Shown here: in pieces, positions 23,416 through 37,220 of the stretch
Layout of the letters: every line of letters begins with the position of its first letter
Position numbering within the stretch: the first letter of the stretch is position 1
Source: Mesocentrotus franciscanus
Lineage: Eukaryota; Echinodermata; Echinoidea; Camarodonta; Strongylocentrotidae
NCBI GenBank assembly: GCA_037976565.1
Contig: CP137666.1
Location: forward strand, 3,762,060 to 3,826,059
Direction of reading: 5' to 3'
DNA length: 64,000 nucleotides
Position numbers and translations under genes: made by a program
The notes under the pieces: generated by a model
The model's database searches: none
What the model saw: the letters and a program-made list of their open reading frames with translations, nothing else
Told to the model about the DNA's origin: nothing

Positions 23416-23897
23416 TTAAGTATGTCCCTTTTGCAGCCAACATCAAATTATGTAGAACTTTGCAGGAATTATGAATATGTCATGTCTGTCCTATCTATGA
23501 AAAGCTGTCGGACACTATTGAGTGACTGACTGACGTCTTTTTTTCTTTGGTAATAACATACCAGTACATAAAATGAGCTGTACATGTAGCAGGTACATGA
23601 GCATTTGTCTACATCAATAACCCACTACTTGTAATGGCTAAAATTAAACTGATTGAATCTTTGTGCAGCACAAAACGTACGACCATTCGGTACAAGAGTC
23701 TGAAAATCAGACTATTACTTAGGTGATTGCAATCACTTATGTCGATTCAACAACTTATGGTAGTTATTTTCCCATAAAAAGCCATTTTCAAACCCTTTCA
23801 TTTTGAGGGAAGTTCTAATTAAGTATTGTCTTTCAAATGGCATTGGAATTTAACCTTTTCATTTTTTTGACCTGCAAATGGGACATAGCACATTTAA
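23416..23897. mobile_element. TTAA-bounded MITE, family 'ATGTCCCTTTTGCAG', copy 1
   Basis: Left end TTAAGTATGTCCCTTTTGCAG minus one base of the family consensus; right end CTGCAAATGGGACATAG, then TTTAA. Inside it shares GCCAACATCAAATTATGTAG, TGAGTGACTGACTGAC and TCTACATCAATAACCCAC with the copies at 24594 and 47432. Confidence 0.88.
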
Positions 23898-24593
23898 AGA
23901 ATAAAGATAAACTTGAGTTCTGGTGAATATAGAAAATAAATTCTTACAGAATCCAACGAAACTTACACTGAATGTTCAAGATTACAAATAAATGAAATGT
24001 GCCAAACAACTTTGGTAGAAAATGTATAGTGGCTGATCAAGTAATGAGCATAGAAAGATAAGGAAATCTGGGTAAGTACAGGCGCGACACCATGTGCTTA
24101 TTTAACACAAATGGGAGTTGTGGTTTTTATTGAAGATGTTGCCCAGTAAGTTTTTGTGCGTTTCAGTGCACTGGTTCAAACAACCAATCTACTGTAGGAT
24201 AAACAAACCAGAATAAATCATAGCAATTTTTCTCTCAAAATACGATTCCCATACCAGAGCTCAAGATTAGCTTTAAGAACTGGTTATCTCTTGGGCCAAT
24301 ATATTGCTGCCACACATATGTGTAATTGCAGTTCCATTTCCATATATGTACATATACATATGCACTGCTTTTCAGTGGTGTACTGGTTACAATAACCTTC
24401 ATGATAAACAAGTAATTTATTTCCTCATTAAGAAACTTTTAGAACAACCCCTTGAGAGTATATACATGTACTTTAAAATGAAAATAGACCATTACTCGGA
24501 ATTACTTTTTATGAAACCATACCATGCATCTACTGAGAGCCAGAAGGGAGTTAACACATATACCACAATATAGAGGTAACGCCCTTCTGTATC
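23898..24593. other. Non-coding stretch, no gene seen
   Basis: No supported exon. Confidence 0.4.
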
Positions 24594-24877
24594 TTAAAGG
24601 TAGTGTATCCCTTTTGCAGCCAACATCAAATTCTGTAGAATTTGCTGGAATTATGAATATGTCACGTATGTCCTATCTGTGAAATTTAAACGTTAGCAGT
24701 GTCCTAGTATTCAAATTTTGCAAGGAAACCTGTTTACTTTCTAGACTTGACTGTCAGACACTATTGAGTGACTGACTGACTTCTTTTTTTCTTTGGTAAT
24801 ATAAAATGAGCTGTCAAGGGTACATGAGCATTTGTCTACATCAATAACCCACTTCTTGTAATGGCCAAAATTAAACT
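24594..24877 (+). mobile_element. Same MITE family, copy 2, right end missing
   Basis: Starts TTAAAGGTAGTGTATCCC and follows the family through GTAATGGCCAAAATTAAACT; the right terminal repeat is absent. It lies only about 700 bp from copy 1, in the same orientation. Confidence 0.85.
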
Positions 24878-25230
24878 GACATTTTTAATGTCTTTACTTG
24901 TTTCTCTTCACCTATATTCTTCATTTAAGCAAAACCAAATTCCTTGAAATGACCTCCTCTCATCAATATATCATATGTGTGTTTCAAACTTTATTTTTGT
25001 TGAGTCTAAAAGGTCAGTTCAAAATTATGTAGCAGAGCAAAATGAAACTAATACCAAATGAAACTGATATCAAGGCACTTAGAACTATAAATAAATATAA
25101 ATACTCTAGTACATGATTTTTCAAGGATGTATTCCAGTACTCATCTGTTAAGCCTCATTCAGATATGCCGCAGTAAACCCTGATGTTTTTTTGACGATGA
25201 TGCAAGTGTAATACGCTGCACATATCTGTA
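24878..25230. other. Non-coding DNA bordering the satellite
   Basis: No feature. The last bases contain CACATATCTG, and the right border of the satellite has CATATCTG too. Confidence 0.4.
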
Positions 25231-28200
25231 TCATATCACACAAAGCTAAGTGAGTACTCATAGGACCTTTTTGAGTGATGGTGTACCACATCATATCACA
25301 CAAAGCTAAGTGAGTACTCATAGGACCTTTTTGAGTGATGGTGTACCACATCATATCACACAAAGCTAAGTGAGTACTCATAGGACCTTTTTGAGTGATG
25401 GTGTACCACATCATATCACACAAAGCTAAGTGAGTACTCATAGGACCTTTTTGAGTGATGGTGTACCACATCATATCACACAAAGCTAAGTGAGTACTCA
25501 TAGGACCTTTTTGAGTGATGGTGTACCACATCATATCACACAAAGCTAAGTGAGTACTCATAGGACCTTTTGAGTGATGGTGTACCACATCATATCACAC
25601 AAAGCTAAGTGAGTACTCATAGGACCTTTTGAGTGATGGTGTACCACATCATATCACACAAAGCTAAGTGAGTACTCATAGGACCTTTTGAGTGATGGTG
25701 TACCACATCATATCACACAAAGCTAAGTGAGTACTCATAGGACCTTTTGAGTGATGGTGTACCACATCATATCACACAAAGCTAAGTGAGTACTCATAGG
25801 ACCTTTTGAGTGATGGTGTACCACATCATATCACACAAAGCTAAGTGAGTACTCATAGGACCTTTTGAGTGATGGTGTACCACATCATATCACACAAAGC
25901 TAAGTGAGTACTCATAGGACCTTTTTGAGTGATGGTGTACCACATCATATCACACAAAGCTAAGTGAGTACTCATAGGACCTTTTTGAGTGATGGTGTAC
26001 CACATCATATCACACAAAGCTAAGTGAGTACTCATAGGACCTTTTTGAGTGATGGTGTACCACATCATATCACACAAAGCTAAGTGAGTACTCATAGGAC
26101 CTTTTTGAGTGATGGTGTACCACATCATATCACACAAAGCTAAGTGAGTACTCATAGGACCTTTTGAGTGATGGTGTACCACATCATATCACACAAAGCT
26201 AAGTGAGTACTCATAGGACCTTTTGAGTGATGGTGTACCACATCATATCACACAAAGCTAAGTGAGTACTCATAGGACCTTTTGAGTGATGGTGTACCAC
26301 ATCATATCACACAAAGCTAAGTGAGTACTCATAGGACCTTTTTGAGTGATGGTGTACCACATCATATCACACAAAGCTAAGTGAGTACTCATAGGACCTT
26401 TTGAGTGATGGTGTACCACATCATATCACACAAAGCTAAGTGAGTACTCATAGGACCTTTTGAGTGATGGTGTACCACATCATATCACACAAAGCTAAGT
26501 GAGTACTCATAGGACCTTTTGAGTGATGGTGTACCACATCATATCACACAAAGCTAAGTGAGTACTCATAGGACCTTTTGAGTGATGGTGTACCACATCA
26601 TATCACACAAAGCTAAGTGAGTACTCATAGGACCTTTTGAGTGATGGTGTACCACATCATATCACACAAAGCTAAGTGAGTACTCATAGGACCTTTTGAG
26701 TGATGGTGTACCACATCATATCACACAAAGCTAAGTGAGTACTCATAGGACCTTTTGAGTGATGGTGTACCACATCATATCACACAAAGCTAAGTGAGTA
26801 CTCATAGGACCTTTTGAGTGATGGTGTACCACATCATATCACACAAAGCTAAGTGAGTACTCATAGGACCTTTTTGAGTGATGGTGTACCACATCATATC
26901 ACACAAAGCTAAGTGAGTACTCATAGGACCTTTTGAGTGATGGTGTACCACATCATATCACACAAAGCTAAGTGAGTACTCATAGGACCTTTTGAGTGAT
27001 GGTGTACCACATCATATCACACAAAGCTAAGTGAGTACTCATAGGACCTTTTGAGTGATGGTGTACCACATCATATCACACAAAGCTAAGTGAGTACTCA
27101 TAGGACCTTTTGAGTGATGGTGTACCACATCATATCACACAAAGCTAAGTGAGTACTCATAGGACCTTTTGAGTGATGGTGTACCACATCATATCACACA
27201 AAGCTAAGTGAGTACTCATAGGACCTTTTGAGTGATGGTGTACCACATCATATCACACAAAGCTAAGTGAGTACTCATAGGACCTTTTGAGTGATGGTGT
27301 ACCACATCATATCACACAAAGCTAAGTGAGTACTCATAGGACCTTTTGAGTGATGGTGTACCACATCATATCACACAAAGCTAAGTGAGTACTCATAGGA
27401 CCTTTTGAGTGATGGTGTACCACATCATATCACACAAAGCTAAGTGAGTACTCATAGGACCTTTTGAGTGATGGTGTACCACATCATATCACACAAAGCT
27501 AAGTGAGTACTCATAGGACCTTTTGAGTGATGGTGTACCACATCATATCACACAAAGCTAAGTGAGTACTCATACGACCTTTTTGAGTGATGGTGTACCA
27601 CATCATATCACACAAAGCTAAGTGAGTACTCATAGGACCTTTTGAGTGATGGTGTACCACATCATATAACACAAAGCTAAGTGAGTACTCATAGGACCTT
27701 TTGAGTGATGGTGTACCACATCATATCACACAAAGCTAAGTGAGTACTCATAGGACCTTTTGAGTGATGGTGTACCACATCATATCACACAAAGCTAAGT
27801 GAGTACTCATAGGACCTTTTGAGTGATGGTGTACCACATCATATCACACAAAGCTAAGTGAGTACTCATAGGACCTTTTGAGTGATGGTGTACCACATCA
27901 TATCACACAAAGCTAAGTGAGTACTCATAGGACCTTTTTGAGTGATGGTGTACCACATCATATCACACAAAGCTAAGTGAGTACTCGTACGACCTTTTTG
28001 AGTGATGGTGTACCACATCATATCACACAAAGCTAAGTGAGTACTCATAGGACCTTTTGAGTGATGGTGTACCACATCATATCACACAAAGCTAAGTGAG
28101 TACTCATAGGACCTTTTGAGTGATGGTGTACCACATCATATCACACAAAGCTAAGTGAGTACTCGTAGGACCTTTTGAGTGATGGTGTACCACATCATAT

Positions 28201-31200
28201 CACACAAAGCTAAGTGAGTACTCATAGGACCTTTTGAGTGATGGTGTACCACATCATATCACACAAAGCTAAGTGAGTACTCATAGGACCTTTTGAGTGA
28301 TGGTGTACCACATCATATCACACAAAGCTAAGTGAGTACTCATAGGACCTTTTGAGTGATGGTGTACCACATCATATCACACAAAGCTAAGTGAGTACTC
28401 ATAGGACCTTTTGAGTGATGGTGTACCACATCATATCACACAAAGCTAAGTGAGTACTCATAGGACCTTTTGAGTGATGGTGTACCACATCATATCACAC
28501 AAAGCTAAGTGAGTACTCATAGGACCTTTTGAGTGATGGTGTACCACATCATATCACACAAAGCTAAGTGAGTACTCATAGGACCTTTTGAGTGATGGTG
28601 TACCACATCATATCACACAAAGCTAAGTGAGTACTCATAGGACCTTTTGAGTGATGGTGTACCACATCATATCACACAAAGCTAAGTGAGTACTCATAGG
28701 ACCTTTTGAGTGATGGTGTACCACATCATATCACACAAAGCTAAGTGAGTACTCATAGGACCTTTTGAGTGATGGTGTACCACATCATATCACACAAAGC
28801 TAAGTGAGTACTCGTAGGACCTTTTGAGTGATGGTGTACCACATCATATCACACAAAGCTAAGTGAGTACTCGTAGGACCTTTTGAGTGATGGTGTACCA
28901 CATCATATCACACAAAGCTAAGTGAGTACTCATACGACCTTTTGAGTGATGGTGTACCACATCATATCACACAAAGCTAAGTGAGTACTCATAGGACCTT
29001 TTGAGTGATGGTGTACCACATCATATCACACAAAGCTAAGTGAGTACTCATAGGACCTTTTGAGTGATGGTGTACCACATCATATCACACAAAGCTAAGT
29101 GAGTACTCATAGGACCTTTTGAGTGATGGTGTACCACATCATATCACACAAAGCTAAGTGAGTACTCATAGGACCTTTTGAGTGATGGTGTACCACATCA
29201 TATCACACAAAGCTAAGTGAGTACTCATAGGACCTTTTGAGTGATGGTGTACCACATCATATCACACAAAGCTAAGTGAGTACTGTAGGACCTTTTGAGT
29301 GATGGTGTACCACATCATATCACACAAAGCTAAGTGAGTACTCATAGGACCTTTTGAGTGATGGTGTACCACATCATATCACACAAAGCTAAGTGAGTAC
29401 TCGTAGGACCTTTTTGAGTGATGGTGTACCACATCATATCACACAAAGCTAAGTGAGTGCTCGTAGGACCTTTTTGAGTGATGGTGTACCACATCATATC
29501 ACACAAAGCTAAGTGAGTACTCGTAGGACCTTTTGAGTGATGGTGTACCACATCATATCACACAAAGCTAAGTGAGTACTCATAGGACCTTTTGAGTGAT
29601 GGTGTACCACATCATATCACACAAAGCTAAGTGAGTACTCATAGGACCTTTTGAGTGATGGTGTACCACATCATATCACACAAAGCTAAGTGAGTACTCA
29701 TAGGACCTTTTGAGTGATGGTGTACCACATCATATCACACAAAGCTAAGTGAGTACTCATAGGACCTTTTGAGTGATGGTGTACCACATCATATCACACA
29801 AAGCTAAGTGAGTACTCATAGGACCTTTTGAGTGATGGTGTACCACATCATATCACACAAAGCTAAGTGAGTACTCATGACCTTTTGAGTGATGGTGTAC
29901 CACATCATATCACACAAAGCTAAGTGAGTACTCATAGGACCTTTTGAGTGATGGTGTACCACATCATATCACACAAAGCTAAGTGAGTACTCATAGGACC
30001 TTTTGAGTGATGGTGTACCACATCATATCACACAAAGCTAAGTGAGTACTCATAGGACCTTTTGAGTGATGGTGTACCACATCATATCACACAAAGCTAA
30101 GTGAGTACTCATAGGACCTTTTGAGTGATGGTGTACCACATCATATCACACAAAGCTAAGTGAGTACTCATAGGACCTTTTGAGTGATGGTGTACCACAT
30201 CATATCACACAAAGCTAAGTGAGTACTCATAGGACCTTTTGAGTGATGGTGTACCACATCATATCACACAAAGCTAAGTGAGTACTCATAGGACCTTTTG
30301 AGTGATGGTGTACCACATCATATCACACAAAGCTAAGTGAGTACTCATAGGACCTTTTGAGTGATGGTGTACCACATCATATCACACAAAGCTAAGTGAG
30401 TACTCATAGGACCTTTTGAGTGATGGTGTACCACATCATATCACACAAAGCTAAGTGAGTACTCATAGGACCTTTTGAGTGATGGTGTACCACATCATAT
30501 CACACAAAGCTAAGTGAGTACTCATAGGACCTTTTGAGTGATGGTGTACCACATCATATCACACAAAGCTAAGTGAGTACTCATAGGACCTTTTGAGTGA
30601 TGGTGTACCACATCATATCACACAAAGCTAAGTGAGTACTCATAGGACCTTTTGAGTGATGGTGTACCACATCATATCACACAAAGCTAAGTGAGTACTC
30701 ATAGGACCTTTTGAGTGATGGTGTACCACATCATATCACACAAAGCTAAGTGAGTACTCATAGGACCTTTTGAGTGATGGTGTACCACATCATATCACAC
30801 AAAGCTAAGTGAGTACTCATAGGACCTTTTGAGTGATGGTGTACCACATCATATCACACAAAGCTAAGTGAGTACTCATAGGACCTTTTGAGTGATGGTG
30901 TACCACATCATATCACACAAAGCTAAGTGAGTACTCATAGGACCTTTTGAGTGATGGTGTACCACATCATATCACACAAAGCTAAGTGAGTACTCATAGG
31001 ACCTTTTGAGTGATGGTGTACCACATCATATCACACAAAGCTAAGTGAGTACTCATAGGACCTTTTTGAGTGATGGTGTACCACATCATATCACACAAAG
31101 CTAAGTGAGTACTCATAGGACCTTTTGAGTGATGGTGTACCACATCATATCACACAAAGCTAAGTGAGTACTCATAGGACCTTTTGAGTGATGGTGTACC

Positions 31201-33694
31201 ACATCATATCACACAAAGCTAAGTGAGTACTCATAGGACCTTTTGAGTGATGGTGTACCACATCATATCACACAAAGCTAAGTGAGTACTCATAGGACCT
31301 TTTGAGTGATGGTGTACCACATCATATCACACAAAGCTAAGTGAGTACTCATAGGACCTTTTGAGTGATGGTGTACCACATCATATCACACAAAGCTAAG
31401 TGAGTACTCATAGGACCTTTTGAGTGATGGTGTACCACATCATATCACACAAAGCTAAGTGAGTACTCATAGGACCTTTTGAGTGATGGTGTACCACATC
31501 ATATCACACAAAGCTAAGTGAGTACTCATAGGACCTTTTGAGTGATGGTGTACCACATCATATCACACAAAGCTAAGTGAGTACTCATAGGACCTTTTGA
31601 GTGATGGTGTACCACATCATATCACACAAAGCTAAGTGAGTACTCATAGGACCTTTTGAGTGATGGTGTACCACATCATATCACACAAAGCTAAGTGAGT
31701 ACTCATAGGACCTTTTGAGTGATGGTGTACCACATCATATCACACAAAGCTAAGTGAGTACTCATAGGACCTTTTGAGTGATGGTGTACCACATCATATC
31801 ACACAAAGCTAAGTGAGTACTCATAGGACCTTTTGAGTGATGGTGTACCACATCATATCACACAAAGCTAAGTGAGTACTCATAGGACCTTTTGAGTGAT
31901 GGTGTACCACATCATATCACACAAAGCTAAGTGAGTACTCATTGGACCTTTTGAGTGATGGTGTACCACATCATATCACACAAAGCTAAGTGAGTACTCA
32001 TAGGACCTTTTGAGTGATGGTGTACCACATCATATCACACAAAGCTAAGTGAGTACTCATAGGACCTTTTTGAGTGATGGTGTACCACATCATATCACAC
32101 AAAGCTAAGTGAGTACTCATAGGACCTTTTGAGTGATGGTGTACCACATCATATCACACAAAGCTAAGTGAGTACTCATAGGACCTTTTGAGTGATGGTG
32201 TACCACATCATATCACACAAAGCTAAGTGAGTACTCATAGGACCTTTTGAGTGATGGTGTACCACATCATATCACACAAAGCTAAGTGAGTACTCATAGG
32301 ACCTTTTGAGTGATGGTGTACCACATCATATCACACAAAGCTAAGTGAGTACTCGTAGGACCTTTTGAGTGATGGTGTACCACATCATATCACACAAAGC
32401 TAAGTGAGTACTCATAGGACCTTTTGAGTGATGGTGTACCACATCATATCACACAAAGCTAAGTGAGTACTCATAGGACCTTTTGAGTGATGGTGTACCA
32501 CATCATATCACACAAAGCTAAGTGAGTACTCATAGGACCTTTTGAGTGATGGTGTACCACATCATATCACACAAAGCTAAGTGAGTACTCATAGGACCTT
32601 TTGAGTGATGGTGTACCACATCATATCACACAAAGCTAAGTGAGTACTCATAGGACCTTTTGAGTGATGGTGTACCACATCATATCACACAAAGCTAAGT
32701 GAGTACTCGTAGGACCTTTTGAGTGATGGTGTACCACATCATATCACACAAAGCTAAGTGAGTACTCGTAGGACCTTTTGAGTGATGGTGTACCACATCA
32801 TATCACACAAAGCTAAGTGAGTACTCATAGGACCTTTTGAGTGATGGTGTACCACATCATATCACACAAAGCTAAGTGAGTACTCATAGGACCTTTTGAG
32901 TGATGGTGTACCACATCATATCACACAAAGCTAAGTGAGTACTCATAGGACCTTTTGAGTGATGGTGTACCACATCATATCACACAAAGCTAAGTGAGTA
33001 CTCGTAGGACCTTTTGAGTGATGGTGTACCACATCATATCACACAAAGCTAAGTGAGTACTCATAGGACCTTTTGAGTGATGGTGTACCACATCATATCA
33101 CACAAAGCTAAGTGAGTACTCATAGGACCTTTTGGAGTGATGGTGTACCACATCATATCACACAAAGCTAAGTGAGTACTCATAGGACCTTTTGAGTGAT
33201 GGTGTACCACATCATATCACACAAAGCTAAGTGAGTACTCGTAGGACCTTTTGAGTGATGGTGTACCACATCATATCACACAAAGCTAAGTGAGTACTCA
33301 TAGGACCTTTTTGAGTGATGGTGTACCACATCATATCACACAAAGCTAAGTGAGTACTCATAGGACCTTTTGAGTGATGGTGTACCACATCATATCACAC
33401 AAAGCTAAGTGAGTACTCGTAGGACCTTTTTGAGTGATGGTGTACCACATCATATCACACAAAGCTAAGTGAGTACTCATAGGACCTTTTGAGTGATGGT
33501 GTACCACATCATATCACACAAAGCTAAGTGAGTACTCATAGGACCTTTTGAGTGATGGTGTACCACATCATATAACACAAAGCTAAGTGAGTACTCATAG
33601 GACCTTTTTGAGTGATGGTGTACCACATCATATCACACAAAGCTAAGTGAGTACTCATAGGACCTTTTTGAGTGATGGTGTACCACATCATATC
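25231..33694. repeat. 8.46-kb satellite array of 59/60-bp units
   Basis: About 143 head-to-tail units. The unit begins CATCATATCACACAAAGCTA, continues AGTGAGTACTCATAGGACC, then TTTTGAGTGATGGTGTACCA. Units differ mainly by four or five T after GGACC (59 or 60 bp) and by CATAGG/CGTAGG/CATACG variants. Sixty-bp units are clustered at the left edge (first five units, and about 25.9-26.1 kb) and are enriched near the right edge. Runs of 60-bp units keep a minus-strand frame open, giving a 20-residue repeat; 59-bp units break it, so this is not treated as a gene. Each unit carries the perfect palindrome TGAGTACTCA. The array lies about 3.2 kb downstream of the LASP stop codon. Confidence 0.98.
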
Positions 33695-34079
33695 TGAACA
33701 AACCTTTAAATTGTTGTAATATCCATTCTTTATTGAGCTCTCTTTCACTTTCTATTTTCCTTTGTGACTCATAACTTCATTAGTCGACGTCCCTCCTTTT
33801 CCTCTTGAGCACTTTCCTCATCTTCTTTTATAACTGAATGCAATGTACATCACACATCCACTAATGCACAATTGAAGTTGCCGGTAGTACAATACCATTT
33901 ATTGAGTGGTTACTGTGGCATGATCAGTGAGAATAGCATCAAGAAACAAATGAATAATTCTATGTTAGAACTCCATATTATCACAGAATAGATTGATATA
34001 ATCTAATTTGGCCCAGTATTCTTTACACATGATTATATCAATTTAGTGAGATATAATGAACAGAATTTGCTTTTTCAGC
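33695..34079. other. Non-coding DNA right of the satellite
   Basis: No exon. It lies downstream of LASP on the minus strand. Confidence 0.4.
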
Positions 34080-34394
34080 TAGGGTTTCCACAGCTATCTC
34101 AGAACCAAATTCCATGACTTTTGTGACTTTCAAAGACCCACTTTTGCCTTTTTTTTTCCTTGACCAGATAAGTACCATTTTGGTATGGGTTAATTGCATC
34201 ATCCAAGCAGTGTACAAATACCATGCTCATTGTCTGTCCAAACTGGAAGACCGCCATAGCCACACACAGCCCATACCTACTATCAATGTCCATCAATTTC
34301 TATGACTTTGGAATTTTGTTTTCTTCCAAGACTTTCCAGAAAACTTAATTTTGTCCATGACTTTCTAGGTTTTTCCATGACCATGGGAACCCTG
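34080..34394. mobile_element. Possible hAT-type MITE
   Basis: Starts TAGGGTTTCCACAG and ends CCATGGGAACCCTG; internal repeats of CATGACTTT and its inverse occur toward both ends. CAGGGTTCCCA ends are common in hAT-derived elements. No 8-bp target duplication is visible, so the exact ends are uncertain. Confidence 0.5.
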
Positions 34395-36852
34395 TTTATT
34401 TTAGTTACTGCCACATTCAAATAATGGCACATTCTTTATTTTTCCTTCTCAAATGTTGTTGTTTGGTGCTTTACAAACTGTGGCCTGTTGGATATGACTT
34501 TATTTCGATATAATACACATCATCTATAAAGTTGATACAATGTTTTAAGAAGCTCTTTATTATGATGAGCGTTTCTAGCAAAACATAAAACTGCATAACT
34601 CACTTGTGAAAAAAACATCCACAAGTTCATAATATACCAGACATTATTTCCTTTTGTCTATGTACCAATTTTATCAGTGAAAAATGTTTGACCATACTTC
34701 TTTATTCATAAACATGTAAAGCATATTTCTTTAGTTTAATACAAATGTATGATACCTGCTCTCTATCTATTTTCATGCCCTTTTTGCATAAATTTGGACA
34801 CTCTATGGTCCTTATTATGTACATGTATACCTGGACAATCATTTCTAAAATATCTAAATTTGCTTGCCTATCAATATTTGTTCTTTTCCTTGAAAACAAA
34901 GATATTAGCTTGGCATATCAATCATGCTTGCCCATTTCATTTCCTCACTACCATTTGGTAAGAAATAATAAAAACATAAACATCTCCCATTTTATATAAT
35001 TGTATTGTATACATGCTCAAATATATGTACAAAAACAATGCTTTTGAAAAGTAACCTAATTACTCTTAAGTACAAACAAGTCATTCATATGTTTTTTAAC
35101 TCAACAGAAAAATAGCATAATGATCTACTTCTACAAATGTTCCAACATTTTACACATGAATCCTTAGAACAGAGAGCTTTTCATTGAAGGTGAAATCATC
35201 TCTGTTAATCACATCAGTGAACAAGAGCCAGACTTTTACACATACTGGTACTTTTATATGCTAAAACAAATCCCTACACTTAAAACACAAGGAATAAAAC
35301 AAATTATATCGACATTTGACAAGACTGACAATAATATAATTGTTAACAGTATGTTGCATGTGGTAATTTCTCTGTTCATCATATTTGTGTAAGACACTCT
35401 TAATATCAATCAGAGTTTTTGAAACACGAATTACATCACAGCCATGTTTTTACCTTTACTACATTTATGTGAAAATATATCACAGAAATGATAATATACA
35501 CACCAATTAATTCCCTTCTTTACCAAGTTAAACAGCATCATAAACTGGCTAATAATGAAAATGGTGACTCCTAATAAGAGTAGATTTCCACAAAAGAAAC
35601 ACTCTTCATGTGATATTCAATTTGAAGGGCACATTCTGCAATTTCTTGTAGGTTTCAATTTATTCTACCTGCTGAATGGCATCAATTATCCTCCATACAA
35701 TGTGTACATGTATGTGCAACTAAATGGCATTTAATATTATCCGCTTTCTGAAACAAACAAATAATCCATACCTGAAATAATTGACATTAAACAAATTGCA
35801 GTAAGTACCAGTAAAATGGAAAGCTCCTCATTTTAGATTTACTTGTAAAGTTAAAAAAAGAAAGAGAAACAAAAAAATATAGATCATTAGATCATTCTTA
35901 TAATTGAAAGGCTCTTTTGCATTTCACAATGGGAGATAAAGAAAGATAAGATTTATCAAGATTTTTTTCAATTACAAATAATATCAATCATTTCAAGAAT
36001 TTGATTGATACAGATTGAAAGATATTTCAGTTACATTTGCTTCATCTTAGGATAGGAACTCATTTTTTACGGCAAAAATGTGATTTGATTTTTTTCTTTC
36101 TAGTTTCTCTACTATCACTAATTTCTATTTCTATGTAGAGTTGATATCATTATTTTAAGTAAATATCCAAGTATCTAAATTCATACAATGTATATCATTC
36201 TTAATTTTTGGTGAGATATAATTTTTACATACTTTTTTTCTTTAAATTGAAGAAGTCTTTTGTTTGCAGTCAAATGGTCCTAAATTCAACAACATTCACT
36301 TACCTACCCACAAGAAGGGTTACAAGAAGTCTTTGCTATGTTAGTATACAAGTGTACATCCCAAAAATAATTCTTTCTTTGCAAGGCACTTGGTGACTAT
36401 AATGTGAAAAAGGTCATCTGCCACTGTGTAACTGTGTTCTTGTACATGAATATAACTTGTTTGCAATTAATCACAAAACACATACCACTGATTCCTTTTA
36501 GATATTCACAAACATGTCACTATGCGAAAGCTAAGACTTAATATAACTTATACAAGATATATAACTAACTAGTGATCTACTAATACTAATCCATTGTTTA
36601 TTGAAAAGAGTCAAGACATGTGTGTGTTTTTATCAATAAATTGGCTACAGTGCACAATGGTCTTGAAAATCTAATATCTACACATGTAGGAAGTCCCACA
36701 TGCTTCAACATAATCATATGTATCTATACTGTTGGGCAAATAAAGACTGTTTGATGCACCTTTAACAAAGCTAATACATTGGGCATTCTTTTTAATTGTT
36801 TTAAAAATGTATTCAATTTCAATTTTCTTCACCTGTAGTTTGCTAAACCCTA
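34395..36852 (-). other. Downstream of LASP: likely includes its 3' UTR
   Basis: No exon recognised. A minus-strand AATAAA (TTTATT at about 36597 on the plus strand) is the nearest plausible polyadenylation signal, about 250 bp after the stop. Others occur at about 34700 and 33728. Confidence 0.4.
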
Positions 36853-36996
36853 TTAAGATGGTTCAACATAGTTTGATGGAAGCATGCCACTTTGACCTGT
36901 ACGTTTCACAGTGCCTTGCATCCAACCTGCATCAATGACTTCAGCATTGACGATCATGTCTCCCTCCACAAAGGACACCTCGTCATCATCTGCTGC
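36853..36996 (-). CDS. LASP1: LASP, last coding exon (C-terminal SH3)
   Basis: Minus strand, after an acceptor ACATGACAG; 48 codons including the stop TAA at 36853-36855. The protein reads [17 protein letters not shown], then a [11 protein letters not shown] segment, then [10 protein letters not shown]. These are the SH3 signatures of the LASP/nebulin family: ALYDY region, DEVSF, GW, and the MLPxNYV end. The exon continues the YDYA left by the previous exon. This SH3 is expected to bind proline-rich partners such as zyxin or VASP-type proteins at actin structures, by analogy with vertebrate LASP1. Confidence 0.93.
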   Translation of the reverse strand, partial: AADDDEVSFVEGDMIVNAEVIDAGWMQGTVKRTGQSGMLPSNYVEPS

Positions 36997-37220
36997 CTGT
37001 CATGTGCAAAGAATTAATAAAATGACAAAACAAAGCAATAAAGAGAAGAGCCCGTTTGGATTATTTAGGGTTGGCTGTACAACACTTGCTCCATGTAAAT
37101 TTCTTAAACTAACCAAAGTCTGAACTTTAATCCTGTTCACTCAACACTATATTTACCACTAATCCTACCCCTATCCCTAAACCTTAACTAAAACCCAACT
37201 GCAACCCTATCCTCAACCCT

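Noticed and set aside
25231..33694. Regular array resembling a CRISPR
   Set aside because: Units are contiguous with no unique spacers, the unit is 59/60 bp, and the surrounding genes are animal genes; this is a satellite.
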